A DNA stretch of 64,000 bases from a virus: positions 26,972 through 90,971 of the IMG/VR virus record IMGVR_UViG_3300017987_000063, one strand, 5' to 3'. Made by a program: the position numbers and the translations under genes. The notes beneath the pieces were generated by a model. The model was given only the letters and a program-made list of their open reading frames with translations, did no database searches and was not told the origin of the DNA. This document shows, one piece after another, positions 1-7,724 of the stretch (position 1 is its first letter; each line of letters opens with the position of its first letter).

Positions 1-112
1 CCTCTTTTTCAGTTTCACCCTCATTTTTAATGCTGGTGCTAACCGAAACTGTGGCAGGGCCTCCATCGCCGGGCTTCTTTACTTTTTCCTGTTTTTCTTT
101 CGCCACTTTCAT
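1..112 (-). CDS. Lysine-rich protein, 3' part beyond the window
   Basis: The open frame starts at ATG 112 and runs off the left edge after 37 codons. The visible part (MKVAKEKQEKVKKPGDGG, then a Ser/Thr-rich stretch) is basic and low in complexity. A GAGGAG ribosome site lies just upstream, and the start overlaps the stop of the upstream gene in an ATGA junction, which points to translational coupling. I recognise no family from so short a piece. Confidence 0.6.
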   Translation of the reverse strand, partial: MKVAKEKQEKVKKPGDGGPATVSVSTSIKNEGETEKE

Positions 113-588
113 CCTCCTCGTATGCCGTTTGGCATTTTATCAAATTCAGCTTTTACAAGCTGCGGGAACGCCGAACTTTTCCATTGGACGTTCCCCTGTT
201 GAGTAAGCGAGACCTTGCGAGCGGTAAGAATAACGTCCACTTGGTCTTCCGTCCACAGCCGGTTCTCGCCATCATCCCGGTAAGTCGCCTCCGGTATGAT
301 GCCGCGAGCCAGCCACACACGCAGTGTCCCTATTTTAATGCCAAGCATTTTCGCAAGGGTTCCATTGCTGTAAACCTTGACCTGCCGACCATTTATGGAA
401 ATATACTTTATCGGCATCGGGCCTCCAGCGCGTCCCCCGCTTGTTGCCGTTTTCGGCTTGGTACGCTCTCGCCACTTGCGTCCCGCCTCAAGCATGCGCT
501 CTCGGTAAGCCTTATCTTCCCGATAACGCCTGCGCCGCTCGGAATTAAGCCGCTCTTTATTCTCATCGTACCACTTTTTCCATCCCAC
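109..588 (-). CDS. Helix-turn-helix (MerR-like) DNA-binding protein
   Basis: 159 aa. The first ~45 residues are very rich in Arg, Lys and Glu and probably helical. Residues ~60-130 look like a MerR/excisionase-type winged helix: a 'SNGTLAKMLGIKIGTLRVW' recognition helix, then a wing and 'LWTEDQVDVIL'. It is probably a transcriptional regulator or DNA-binding accessory protein. The start is GTG at 588, chosen because AGGAGGTGA, a near-perfect anti-16S match, sits 5-6 nt upstream. It has its own promoter at 609-637, so it can be expressed apart from the helicase gene. No effector-binding domain is visible. Confidence 0.75.
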   Translation of the reverse strand: MGWKKWYDENKERLNSERRRRYREDKAYRERMLEAGRKWRERTKPKTATSGGRAGGPMPIKYISINGRQVKVYSNGTLAKMLGIKIGTLRVWLARGIIPEATYRDDGENRLWTEDQVDVILTARKVSLTQQGNVQWKSSAFPQLVKAEFDKMPNGIRGG

Positions 589-608
589 AGAATCACCTCC
601 TGACTATT

Positions 609-637
609 AGAATAGCATATATATTTAAAAATGTCAA
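609..637 (-). promoter_or_regulatory. Sigma-70-type promoter (TTGACA-N17-TATTCT)
   Basis: On the minus strand TTGACA (637-632) is followed 17 nt later by TATTCT (614-609), preceded by TGC (extended -10). The spacer is the same AT-rich run seen at the other early promoters. The helicase stop codon TGA lies inside the -35 hexamer. It drives the helix-turn-helix gene. Confidence 0.75.
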
Positions 638-3321
638 GTCCCTTGCCCTGTTTTTTGCAATTTGGCATAAATAAGTTTCCTGTTAAGCTGCCAGTCTTCG
701 CAAACCGGAAGTTCGGTATCCAGTATATCGGTAACCACAGGCTCCTTTTTCTCCGCATAATCCCTCAGAATCCTTCCCACTGGTTGCTCCACGTCCACCG
801 CCGGAGTCGCCATGAGCAGGGTATCCAGCCTCGGAATATCCAGCCCTTCTTTCGCCATCTGGTATGTCGCCAGCACAATGTGCGCCTCATTCTCGCTAAA
901 CTCCATCATGGTCGCGCTTTCCCCGCCGATGTATCGCCCGACCTTGAGCCAGTCATGCGCCGCCAGCATTTGCTCCAGAATTCCGACCTGCTCGCGCCGC
1001 TCCGTCAACACCAGCACGCTCCGGCCTGCCTTTGCCGCGTTTACAAGCTCTCCGGCGATCATGCGGTTCCTGCTTTCGCGCTTGGCTATGTCGGTAATCA
1101 AAGCAGACCTGCGCTTCTTGTTATACTCCCACAGGCCGGTATTTTTATTCTTGGAGCCATACTTTCGCAGGGTATAAGGGCCGTTAAACCGGATATAACG
1201 AATCTTCGGAGCCAGATACCGGACACCAGACTCGGCGAGAATCGGCCCAATGTGGGCATAAAGCAGGGGCATCATTCCATCCTTCCGGCGAGGGGTAGCC
1301 GTAACCCCCACCCTGTACGTTGAAGGAAACATGGTTATCACCTTCTGCCACTCCGCCGCGCCGTACCGGTGACAATTATGGGCAACTACGCCATTCCCTA
1401 CAAAGTTATGATTCCCCTCAACTGTCAAATCATAAACGTCCCTGCATCCTGCAGGGGTAATGGATTGAATCTGTTTTATACCGCATTTCGGGGATGATAA
1501 AAAGGGCGATTTTTCCGATGAAAATGGCGGACATTCCGGTTCGCATGCTAATATTCCAATGCCTTCCCGTCCAGCGGACTTCGGAAATAATGCCTTTTTC
1601 CTCCAGCCACGCCCTAATAAGCTGATTTTCTTGTTTTGAATACCCCTCAGTATGTAAAGTAACTTGCCCATTTTGAGCGGAGCCATCGTCCATAAACCAC
1701 CAAGCCATTCCTTCATCTGATATATTATTGAGCCATTGTTCAGTAACCCGCTTTTTCCCTGTTTTTCTGCAAATTTCCCAAATTTCTTCCAGAACTGGTT
1801 GCGTTGCAGATACCGCCCGTATAAGCGGCCCTCCCCACCCCCCATTTTCCACCTGTTTAACTTTGAAAGCAAGGCATGATAATTTCTTTGCCTTATAAAA
1901 TACCCAAGCCGCCTGTCGGATACTGTGCTGAAACAGTAATCGAGGCCCCCGCGCTGTCCTGTGGGGTCTATTAATACACCCATCTCCCAACAAGGTACCG
2001 AGAATAAGCCCTTTAATGCCCTTAATATCTTTGCACTCAATGACACCTCGCCGGTTATGCCCCAATTTATATTCAGGCCAGTCAATCTTTTTACACCGCT
2101 TCTTTTTATAATATTCCCAATCCAATTCAATACGCTCGCCGCACCCGCATTTACAATATGGGGCAGTTGCTTTCCATATTTCAATCCTTTCCACCCAGTC
2201 AACCCTTCTCCGTAAATCTCTCGTGTGTCCCTGTAACCGCCTTCGCTCCCTACCCCGCGCATCAAATTTGAACAGTGTTTTTCCACATCCGCAGGCGCAC
2301 TCAATAAGAACATTTTCGGCTTTAGCTCTCGCGCCTCTCGCCATCCATCTACTGTCAACACTCGATGCTCCGGCGTACATATCACGCTCGTCCCGTCCGT
2401 AAACTGGATTTTCAGGGTCTGCCGCTTTCCTCTCGGTAACCATGCCAATATTCTCCTATACTCAAAGGTAGATCGTGTTTCATTGAATGATAGCACTAAA
2501 GAGGCTTTTTCGCAACTAGCTATTGGCATACTCCCTTGTTCGGTTATAACCCTCGTATCCCCTGCCACGCACTCGTCAAAGATAACAGTCCCGAACTCCC
2601 TGAATAACTGCTCCGGATAGGCTTCCCTCCCCCGCTCGACCAGCGATTGAATCATGGCCACCGCGACCTTAACATCGCTTCCCCACTCGCACCTGTCCTG
2701 CTGGATAAGCCCTATTTCCTCCCGCGCAAGCCCGCAAAAGCTCTGAAAAGTTTCAACCCACTGGTTGTATAAAAATTCTTTATGCACCAGAACGACCGGT
2801 TTCCTGCCAAGTTTCGCCGCAATATCCGCTCCCACTACTGTTTTACCGAAGCCCGGCGGAGCGCAAAGGATGCCTCCATGACACCCGCTGCCTATTCCTT
2901 CATGAAGCTCCCGCAGGAAACTGTCCCGCACCTTGACCTGCGCCCCCCTGTGCTTCCACGCGCTTGCCTTTAGCTCGTCAAAGGTAAATCCAGCCGCCGC
3001 CCCAATAACCGTCTTATCCTGCACCCTATCCTTCGTGGTGTTCGCCAGTAAATCATATCCGAACACGCGGGGCAGACACAAATAGCCGTTCTCCTCCTGC
3101 CATCCGTAGACCTCGGTTTGCTCTTGGGTCATGTAATCGGTAATGGTGAACGTAAGACGGGGTTTGATTATGCTTTCGATAAACCAGCCTTTCGGTCGCC
3201 GCAAGCGCAGCCATTCGGCCATCTTGTTATCAGTCGCTCCTTCCAGCCCGCGCCGCGCAAGCTCTGCATCGCGCCCGACCAGTCCCCCGTAGCCTTTTCT
3301 TATGCTTTTGCCTCTTTCCAT
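634..3321 (-). CDS. Superfamily II DNA/RNA helicase, interrupted by an intein
   Basis: About 895 aa from ATG 3321 (GGAG just upstream; the frame is open further, to 3429, but that would bury more of the polymerase gene). It resembles UvsW/Rad25-like ATP-dependent helicases. It has Walker A APPGFGKT at residues ~154-161, 'VVLVHKEFLYNQW' (motif Ia region), motif II split by an intein, 'VTATPRR' (motif III) and the C-terminal RecA domain with 'QPVGRILRD' (motif VI). Removing the intein joins IFDE to CHRYGA and recreates a DECH box, so the unspliced protein should be inactive. Likely role: unwinding or branch migration in phage replication and recombination. It overlaps the end of the polymerase gene by 22 nt and is probably co-transcribed with it. 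Confidence 0.88.
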   Translation of the reverse strand: MERGKSIRKGYGGLVGRDAELARRGLEGATDNKMAEWLRLRRPKGWFIESIIKPRLTFTITDYMTQEQTEVYGWQEENGYLCLPRVFGYDLLANTTKDRVQDKTVIGAAAGFTFDELKASAWKHRGAQVKVRDSFLRELHEGIGSGCHGGILCAPPGFGKTVVGADIAAKLGRKPVVLVHKEFLYNQWVETFQSFCGLAREEIGLIQQDRCEWGSDVKVAVAMIQSLVERGREAYPEQLFREFGTVIFDECVAGDTRVITEQGSMPIASCEKASLVLSFNETRSTFEYRRILAWLPRGKRQTLKIQFTDGTSVICTPEHRVLTVDGWREARELKPKMFLLSAPADVEKHCSNLMRGVGSEGGYRDTREIYGEGLTGWKGLKYGKQLPHIVNAGAASVLNWIGNIIKRSGVKRLTGLNINWGITGEVSLSAKILRALKGLFSVPCWEMGVLIDPTGQRGGLDYCFSTVSDRRLGYFIRQRNYHALLSKLNRWKMGGGEGRLYGRYLQRNQFWKKFGKFAEKQGKSGLLNNGSIIYQMKEWLGGLWTMAPLKMGKLLYILRGIQNKKISLLGRGWRKKALFPKSAGREGIGILACEPECPPFSSEKSPFLSSPKCGIKQIQSITPAGCRDVYDLTVEGNHNFVGNGVVAHNCHRYGAAEWQKVITMFPSTYRVGVTATPRRKDGMMPLLYAHIGPILAESGVRYLAPKIRYIRFNGPYTLRKYGSKNKNTGLWEYNKKRRSALITDIAKRESRNRMIAGELVNAAKAGRSVLVLTERREQVGILEQMLAAHDWLKVGRYIGGESATMMEFSENEAHIVLATYQMAKEGLDIPRLDTLLMATPAVDVEQPVGRILRDYAEKKEPVVTDILDTELPVCEDWQLNRKLIYAKLQKTGQGT
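1375..2571 (-). mobile_element. Intein in helicase motif II (DECH box), 399 aa
   Basis: It starts at Cys (2571-2569), with N-terminal splicing block 'CVAGDTRVITEQGSMPI' and block B 'TPEHRVLT'. It ends with 'DLTVEGNHNFVGNGVVAHN' followed by Cys+1 of the extein. The splicing blocks occupy roughly the first 100 and last 30 residues. The middle ~270 residues show no LAGLIDADG motif in this frame. Instead, a separate LAGLIDADG gene is encoded there in another frame (see 1430-2443). Confidence 0.85.
1430..2443 (-). CDS. LAGLIDADG homing endonuclease nested out of frame in the helicase intein
   Basis: 337 aa in a frame offset from the helicase/intein frame. It has two Cys-rich segments ('CACGCGKTLFKF' and 'CKCGCGERIELD', each followed by a His), then the two dodecapeptide motifs 'GLILGTLLGDGCINRP' and 'GMAWWFMDDGSAQNGQ', the second followed by 'TEGYSKQENQLIRAWL'. 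This is the standard layout of a two-motif LAGLIDADG nuclease. The start at ATG 2443 has AGGAG ~9 nt upstream, so it can be translated on its own. The first ~45 residues overlap intein block B and may not belong to the ancestral enzyme. The last codons overlap the coding sequence of the C-terminal splicing blocks. Presumed function: cutting an intein-less helicase allele to spread the element. Confidence 0.82.
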   Translation of the reverse strand: MVTERKAADPENPVYGRDERDMYAGASSVDSRWMARGARAKAENVLIECACGCGKTLFKFDARGRERRRLQGHTRDLRRRVDWVERIEIWKATAPYCKCGCGERIELDWEYYKKKRCKKIDWPEYKLGHNRRGVIECKDIKGIKGLILGTLLGDGCINRPHRTARGPRLLFQHSIRQAAWVFYKAKKLSCLAFKVKQVENGGWGGPLIRAVSATQPVLEEIWEICRKTGKKRVTEQWLNNISDEGMAWWFMDDGSAQNGQVTLHTEGYSKQENQLIRAWLEEKGIISEVRWTGRHWNISMRTGMSAIFIGKIALFIIPEMRYKTDSIHYPCRMQGRL

Positions 3322-6206
3322 GTCACTCCATGCCCTACATCCGCAATCAGGGGCAATTTCAAGGTAACGCATGTCTCCATAATACCCTTTAATTCCCTTG
3401 CCACTATCTCCGCTTTGTCCTCCGGGCACTCCACCAGAATTTCATCATGCACCTGTAAAATCTGTCTCGCGCCCCATTTGGATTGTTTTTTAAAGAAATT
3501 GCGCTGTGCAATCTTGACCATATCCGCCGCGCTGTTATGCACTACCAGCCCATTTGCCATAAATCTGCTCGTAGGACTGTTTAAGGCATCATACATCCGT
3601 ATTTTCTCGCCTGTAAAAATCACCCTTTTAACCCTGTTACAATTTCCTTGTATATTTCCATATTTAGCTAGACCGGACTGCCCTTGTACTGCCATCCTAT
3701 TTTTCGAAGGGTTCAAAAATCCAATCCTTTTTATAAAATCAAGATTGAATTTTGTGGATACCTGCACCACTGTCCTGTCATCTGGATAGTGTCGGACGCG
3801 GGAGCGAATCCCGAAAAGTAACAACGCCTGCTGCACGTCCCTTGCCCACTTTTCTTTATATTTATGCTTTCCAAAAACCAGAGTAATAGCCTTTCCCGAT
3901 ACCCCCCCATCACCATCAAAAAGTCCTCTTAAATAGCCGGAAATAGCCTCATAAGATGTTAAAACATTCCACGGAATCCCCCTCTTAACCCCCAATAACA
4001 AAGCATCTCGCGCCAGCATAGCGGAATCTACATACAGCCAGTAAATATTCTGTTTTCCCTTCCTTTTATGTGTCCACTCTCTGACTTTTCCGAATGGTGT
4101 CAGGGCTTTTTTTAGCTTGTTTAAAAGTCCTCTCTCATGCTCCGCTACCAGCCAGCCGACCGCTTTTTCGGGGGAAATTGTACCATCCGAAGCCAACCTG
4201 CCCAAAAGCATCCCTAAAGTAACATCGTCTTTAATTAAAGAAAAAGAAAGCTGTTTATCGTTTGCTACCCCTTTAATCGCTTTCCAATGTGTTTTTCGCG
4301 GGTTTATAGGCCACCTTTTTTCAAATTTAAAACCAACCTCCACGCCATTGCCCGTTAAAAGCCTCTCTACCGCCTTAAACTCTTTTGGAGTTTTCCACAA
4401 TTTATGCCCCGCCTCATTTACAGTTAAAAAACAATGGTCTGGACTACAGATTATTTTATTCCCATCGTAAAAATCCACGATTACCTTATCCTTTAGGCCA
4501 GAATCTACTACCTCCACAGGCACATACTTGTTTCCATCCCACAATTCAATATTTTTTCCCGCCTGCCTTTCCATGCAAGTCATACCTATACCCCTTGCAA
4601 AAATACGAGTATCGCCCCCCAAACATCCCTGAATTATACTGTTAATGGCCTGCCGCTGCTCCGCCCATTTTCGCTTTCCTTTTAACTTGAGCCAGTCGGG
4701 GAACCTGCGCCTCCGGCCTGTAACCGTGGAAACATACTGCTGCTTATCGAGAATCATCGCCACCCGATCATGGAACCTTTTTACTCCTTTGTAAGCGGTA
4801 AAATAGCGGTTCCGCATCTCCACAGCCTTCTCATCCGTCACATCCGGCGGTTGGCGACTCTTGAGCCTGTAAGTGTTTAACTGGCGAGCCAGCGTCGGCC
4901 CGCTCATCCCGTAAATGAGCCCGAAGTTTACTGTTTTACCCTGCTGTCTGGTACACCCACAAAAGTCCCCTGTCCGCTGGTGTACGTCCTCACCCTTGAG
5001 ATAGGCTTCCATCAGCAGCGGGTCTTGCGACCAGTGCGCCATCAGTCGTAGCTCCAACTGGCTGAAATCCGCGCACACAAACTTATGCCCCTGCTTGGCC
5101 TTAAACAGTACCCGCAAAAGCTCGCGCTCAATATTCTGCATATTAGGGTCTTTACTCGCGAGCCGCCCGCTAACTGTCCCTGTGTGCAGGAAGGTAGAGC
5201 GTATCCGACCATCGTTTACCGCCGCCCACTCCTTCAACGGCAGCAGGAAACTGTTAATCATGTGGCTCTTACCGCGCCACTCAATAATCTCCCAAAATAA
5301 AGGGTCGTCAAACTGAAAAGCCAGCAGAACGTTCGCCGCCGTAGACCACTCGCCGGACGCGGTCTGCTTCATCCAATCCTTCGGCTTAAATTTAAGGTCG
5401 TCAAAAAGTATCTTGCTCAACTGCTGCGTCGAGCCTATATTAAACGCTTTCCCCGCCTTTTTATAAATCTCTGTCTCGTGTGCCTTGATTTGGGCCTGAA
5501 GGTCGTCAATCATGGCATCCGCCGCCGGAACGTCCAGCATAACACCCGCAAGCTCCATATCGGCAAGCACCCAAACATACTCCATTTCAAGGGTATTAAA
5601 AACTTTCCACAGCTTTTGCTCAACCAGCGCAGGGTAGTATTTATCCCATAACAGGAGAGGAGCCCGCACGTCCTCGCAGGCATATTCCAGCATTTTTTCG
5701 CTGCTGTCCTCAAAAAGATTCCCCGCGCTCGCCTTTTCATACCCCACCATATTAAGGTCAAGATGGTCTTTCGCGCAGGGCTTCAGGCCATGTCGCTTCC
5801 GGTTCTCGTCCAGCAGCCAGTCCGCTATCATGGTATCCCGCAACACCCACCCGATGTTAATCCCCTCAAACCCATGCTCCAGTTTTAACCGCTTGTTATG
5901 AATAACCAGACACTCAATATCAAACTTTAAATTATGCCCCACAACCGCCCTGTCGCAGGCGAATACCTCTTTAAGGGTAGTCATAGCCTCCAGCAGGGAA
6001 AAAGGCCCGTGTGCGGGTTTTAGGGCTACATAATACTGGTCTTCCTCTACCCCGAAGGCGAAGCTTGCAAGCTCGTTCCTGAAGGGGTCGAGTTTAGCCG
6101 CCTTATTAGGCCCCTCGCACTCCACGTCGAAGCTAAAAATATCGGCTTTAAGGAGCCGCTCCTTTAACTGGAGCAGCCCCTCTGCCGTTGTTACGTTATG
6201 TTTCAT
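3300..6206 (-). CDS. Family A DNA polymerase with 3'-5' exonuclease domain, interrupted by an intein
   Basis: 968 aa. Residues ~22-190 are a DEDD proofreading domain ('FDVECEG', 'VGHNLKFDIECL', 'YACEDVRAPLLLWDKYY'). The polymerase domain follows, with motif A 'VCADFSQLELRL' (~377-388), motif B 'RQQGKTVNFGLIYG' (~420-433) and motif C 'QVHDEILVE' near the C-terminus. An intein separates 'NSIIQG' from 'SAADMVK', a highly conserved helix of the domain. It is the replicative polymerase. The start at 6206 overlaps the preceding stop (ATGA). It is probably transcribed from the promoter at 7319-7347 together with the SSB and helicase genes. Confidence 0.93.
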   Translation of the reverse strand: MKHNVTTAEGLLQLKERLLKADIFSFDVECEGPNKAAKLDPFRNELASFAFGVEEDQYYVALKPAHGPFSLLEAMTTLKEVFACDRAVVGHNLKFDIECLVIHNKRLKLEHGFEGINIGWVLRDTMIADWLLDENRKRHGLKPCAKDHLDLNMVGYEKASAGNLFEDSSEKMLEYACEDVRAPLLLWDKYYPALVEQKLWKVFNTLEMEYVWVLADMELAGVMLDVPAADAMIDDLQAQIKAHETEIYKKAGKAFNIGSTQQLSKILFDDLKFKPKDWMKQTASGEWSTAANVLLAFQFDDPLFWEIIEWRGKSHMINSFLLPLKEWAAVNDGRIRSTFLHTGTVSGRLASKDPNMQNIERELLRVLFKAKQGHKFVCADFSQLELRLMAHWSQDPLLMEAYLKGEDVHQRTGDFCGCTRQQGKTVNFGLIYGMSGPTLARQLNTYRLKSRQPPDVTDEKAVEMRNRYFTAYKGVKRFHDRVAMILDKQQYVSTVTGRRRRFPDWLKLKGKRKWAEQRQAINSIIQGCLGGDTRIFARGIGMTCMERQAGKNIELWDGNKYVPVEVVDSGLKDKVIVDFYDGNKIICSPDHCFLTVNEAGHKLWKTPKEFKAVERLLTGNGVEVGFKFEKRWPINPRKTHWKAIKGVANDKQLSFSLIKDDVTLGMLLGRLASDGTISPEKAVGWLVAEHERGLLNKLKKALTPFGKVREWTHKRKGKQNIYWLYVDSAMLARDALLLGVKRGIPWNVLTSYEAISGYLRGLFDGDGGVSGKAITLVFGKHKYKEKWARDVQQALLLFGIRSRVRHYPDDRTVVQVSTKFNLDFIKRIGFLNPSKNRMAVQGQSGLAKYGNIQGNCNRVKRVIFTGEKIRMYDALNSPTSRFMANGLVVHNSAADMVKIAQRNFFKKQSKWGARQILQVHDEILVECPEDKAEIVARELKGIMETCVTLKLPLIADVGHGVTWKEAKA
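3534..4625 (-). mobile_element. Intein with in-frame LAGLIDADG endonuclease in DNA polymerase, 364 aa
   Basis: Cys1 at 4625 starts 'CLGGDTRIFARG'. The element ends 'SRFMANGLVVHN' before Ser+1 of the extein (SAADMVK). Two LAGLIDADG-type motifs are in frame: 'TLGMLLGRLASDGTISP' and 'GYLRGLFDGDGGVSG'. This is therefore a conventional bifunctional intein, in contrast to the helicase element. Confidence 0.92.
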
Positions 6207-6466
6207 GCGTTCAGTAGTTTTGCTACCTCAGAGAGCAGCGACTTGTCTATCGCAATGAACTGCATCGCCGGTTCGCTCTGTACGTTAATGGTAAGCACTT
6301 TATGCTTCGTTAGAGCCTCAACCACCGTTCGCATATCCTTGACGTTGATATAACCCTCACTCAACGCGCCACCAATTGATTTAACGGGAACTCGCGCTCC
6401 ACCAATTCCGGTCGGCGGAGTTATTTCTGTGCGACTGTAGTCTTTGGTTTTTCCATTTTCTTCCAT
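6203..6466 (-). CDS. Conserved-looking small protein of unknown function
   Basis: 87 aa starting MEENGKTKDYSRTE. Start chosen at ATG 6466 because AAAGGA lies 8 nt upstream and it follows the SSB stop (6480). The frame is open further upstream only inside the SSB gene. A Gly/Pro-rich N-terminus is followed by an alpha/beta region ('GYINVKDMRTVVEALTKHKV'). It sits between SSB and DNA polymerase with an ATGA overlap, so a replication-accessory role is plausible but unproven. Confidence 0.65.
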   Translation of the reverse strand: MEENGKTKDYSRTEITPPTGIGGARVPVKSIGGALSEGYINVKDMRTVVEALTKHKVLTINVQSEPAMQFIAIDKSLLSEVAKLLNA

Positions 6467-6479
6467 TGGATACATCCTT

Positions 6480-7142
6480 TCAGTAATCCACTTGTCCGGA
6501 ATCGCCTGCCCCGGCATCGCCACTGCCTTTACCCTCTTTATCCCAAGGGTCTCCCTCGCCGACTCCGAGAGCCGCCATATCGCGCTCGACCTCAAACGCT
6601 TCCAGCGGCTTGAACATTTTCATAAAATCGAAGGGCTCCACATCCTTGAGCGTCGCTATATCGAATTTACCTTCGAAATCGAAGCTGCCGCCCACGCGAG
6701 CGGTCTTTTCGTCCGCCCTGTAAGCCTCATACTTGAGCCCCTTCAGACTGCCCCGCTTTTCCTGCTGGTCTCGCAACCACTTGAGCGTCCTGCTCTTGGC
6801 CGCGAATATCCGCTTGGAACCGGTGGCATGCTCGACCCCGTTTTTATCGGTATAAGGAGTCAAATCCTGAATGGTAATCATGCCGACATAATAGGGCTTG
6901 TTCCCTATTTTGCACAGCGGGCAACCCTGCCGAAGACAGGTAAAATAATTGCCCCAAGAGCCATTCGCGTAAAGATGATGCTCGTAGAAGCAGAGCGGTT
7001 CAGACTCAAGAAAAACTATCATCCTTTTTTCGCCTTCCTTGAGCCAGAAGCGAGGCTGGAATTTACCCTTTTCCTTATCCATCGCCTCATCCAAGCCGTT
7101 GTAACCGGTATCAAACCAGTCTTTTCCCTTGCCATTTCCCAT
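6480..7142 (-). CDS. Single-strand DNA-binding protein (T4 gp32-like)
   Basis: 220 aa. The core has 'FWLKEGEKRMIVFLE', then an 'EHHL' and 'CLRQGCPLCK' cluster that could bind zinc as in gp32. A highly acidic, glycine-rich C-terminal tail (DPWDKEGKGSGDAGAGD) is typical of SSBs that recruit partners through their tail. Family assignment rests on this arrangement and on its position just before the DNA polymerase gene. It is preceded by a ~175-nt structured leader (7143-7318) and its own promoter, suggesting post-transcriptional autoregulation as known for T4 gene 32. A strong GGAGG site precedes ATG 7142. Confidence 0.8.
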   Translation of the reverse strand: MGNGKGKDWFDTGYNGLDEAMDKEKGKFQPRFWLKEGEKRMIVFLESEPLCFYEHHLYANGSWGNYFTCLRQGCPLCKIGNKPYYVGMITIQDLTPYTDKNGVEHATGSKRIFAAKSRTLKWLRDQQEKRGSLKGLKYEAYRADEKTARVGGSFDFEGKFDIATLKDVEPFDFMKMFKPLEAFEVERDMAALGVGEGDPWDKEGKGSGDAGAGDSGQVDY

Positions 7143-7318
7143 CGTGTACCTCCTTGACCTTTCGGTCGTAAAATTTAGACCTTACGGTCTTTAATACTCG
7201 CCGGGTATCGGGAGCGCACCTGCGGGCCACCCCGTCCCTTAACACCCGGCGACCTACTCATTTGCACGACGAGGACTGGACAGGTACTTTCCGTGCAGGC
7301 CGGTGCCGCCTGTATAGA
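7143..7318 (-). promoter_or_regulatory. Structured 5' leader of the SSB-polymerase operon
   Basis: About 175 nt of non-coding RNA between the promoter and the SSB start. Visible hairpins in transcript order: CGCCGGGT paired with ACCCGGCG around a GC-rich loop, AGACC-GTAA-GGTCT, and GACC-GAAA-GGTC. The last two have GNRA tetraloops and abut the AAGGAGG ribosome site. No open frame is present. Its size and position fit an autoregulatory leader; I do not recognise a known riboswitch class. Confidence 0.6.
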
Positions 7319-7347
7319 ATAATAACTCATATTTTCTTAAATGTCAA
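7319..7347 (-). promoter_or_regulatory. Sigma-70-type promoter (TTGACA-N17-TATTAT)
   Basis: TTGACA at 7347-7342, TATTAT at 7324-7319. It drives the SSB-polymerase-helicase operon. The stop codon of the upstream zinc-ribbon gene is embedded in the -35 hexamer. Confidence 0.75.
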
Positions 7348-7724
7348 GCCCCCTCCTGAAATAAATTCATCTGTTTATCAAGAAAATCGCCCTGCTTGAA
7401 TGCCTCATCATAAAACACCTTGCGGTCAACACTATTCCCGTTCGGATGCACAAATTCCTCCCCCCTGCAAGCCTCTTCATAATCATCGTGGCTGCTTCCA
7501 CAATCCATGCACTCCCAATGGTGGACGTGTTTACATTCCAGCTTAAAATATTCCCCGCCGTATGTCCATGCGGCCACCTCCATATCTGTCTCACCGCAAT
7601 CGGGACAGTCCACCATCCCTTCAAGCTCCGAAATAATGGCCTGTATGTCCTTCGGAATATCGCCATTATCCTGCGGTCTTTTTATGGTGCCCTTTTCAAT
7701 CAATCGCCATCTTTCCTTGTCCAT
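7344..7724 (-). CDS. Zinc-ribbon protein, function unknown
   Basis: 126 aa. It contains 'CPDCGETDMEVAAW' and 'CKHVHHWECMDCGS', i.e. CxxC, C-x3-H-x4-CxxC ligands for one or two zinc ions. The rest is acidic. A good GGAGGAAGGACATG start site lies at 7724 and the start overlaps the end of the methyltransferase gene by 29 nt. No enzymatic motif is visible. Confidence 0.75.
   Translation of the reverse strand: MDKERWRLIEKGTIKRPQDNGDIPKDIQAIISELEGMVDCPDCGETDMEVAAWTYGGEYFKLECKHVHHWECMDCGSSHDDYEEACRGEEFVHPNGNSVDRKVFYDEAFKQGDFLDKQMNLFQEGA

Noticed and set aside
1430-2443. Simple frameshift error in the helicase intein
   Set aside because: The intein frame is open on both sides and throughout, and the nested gene has its own start and stop with a ribosome site; two compensating errors would be needed. 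Still worth checking in the reads.
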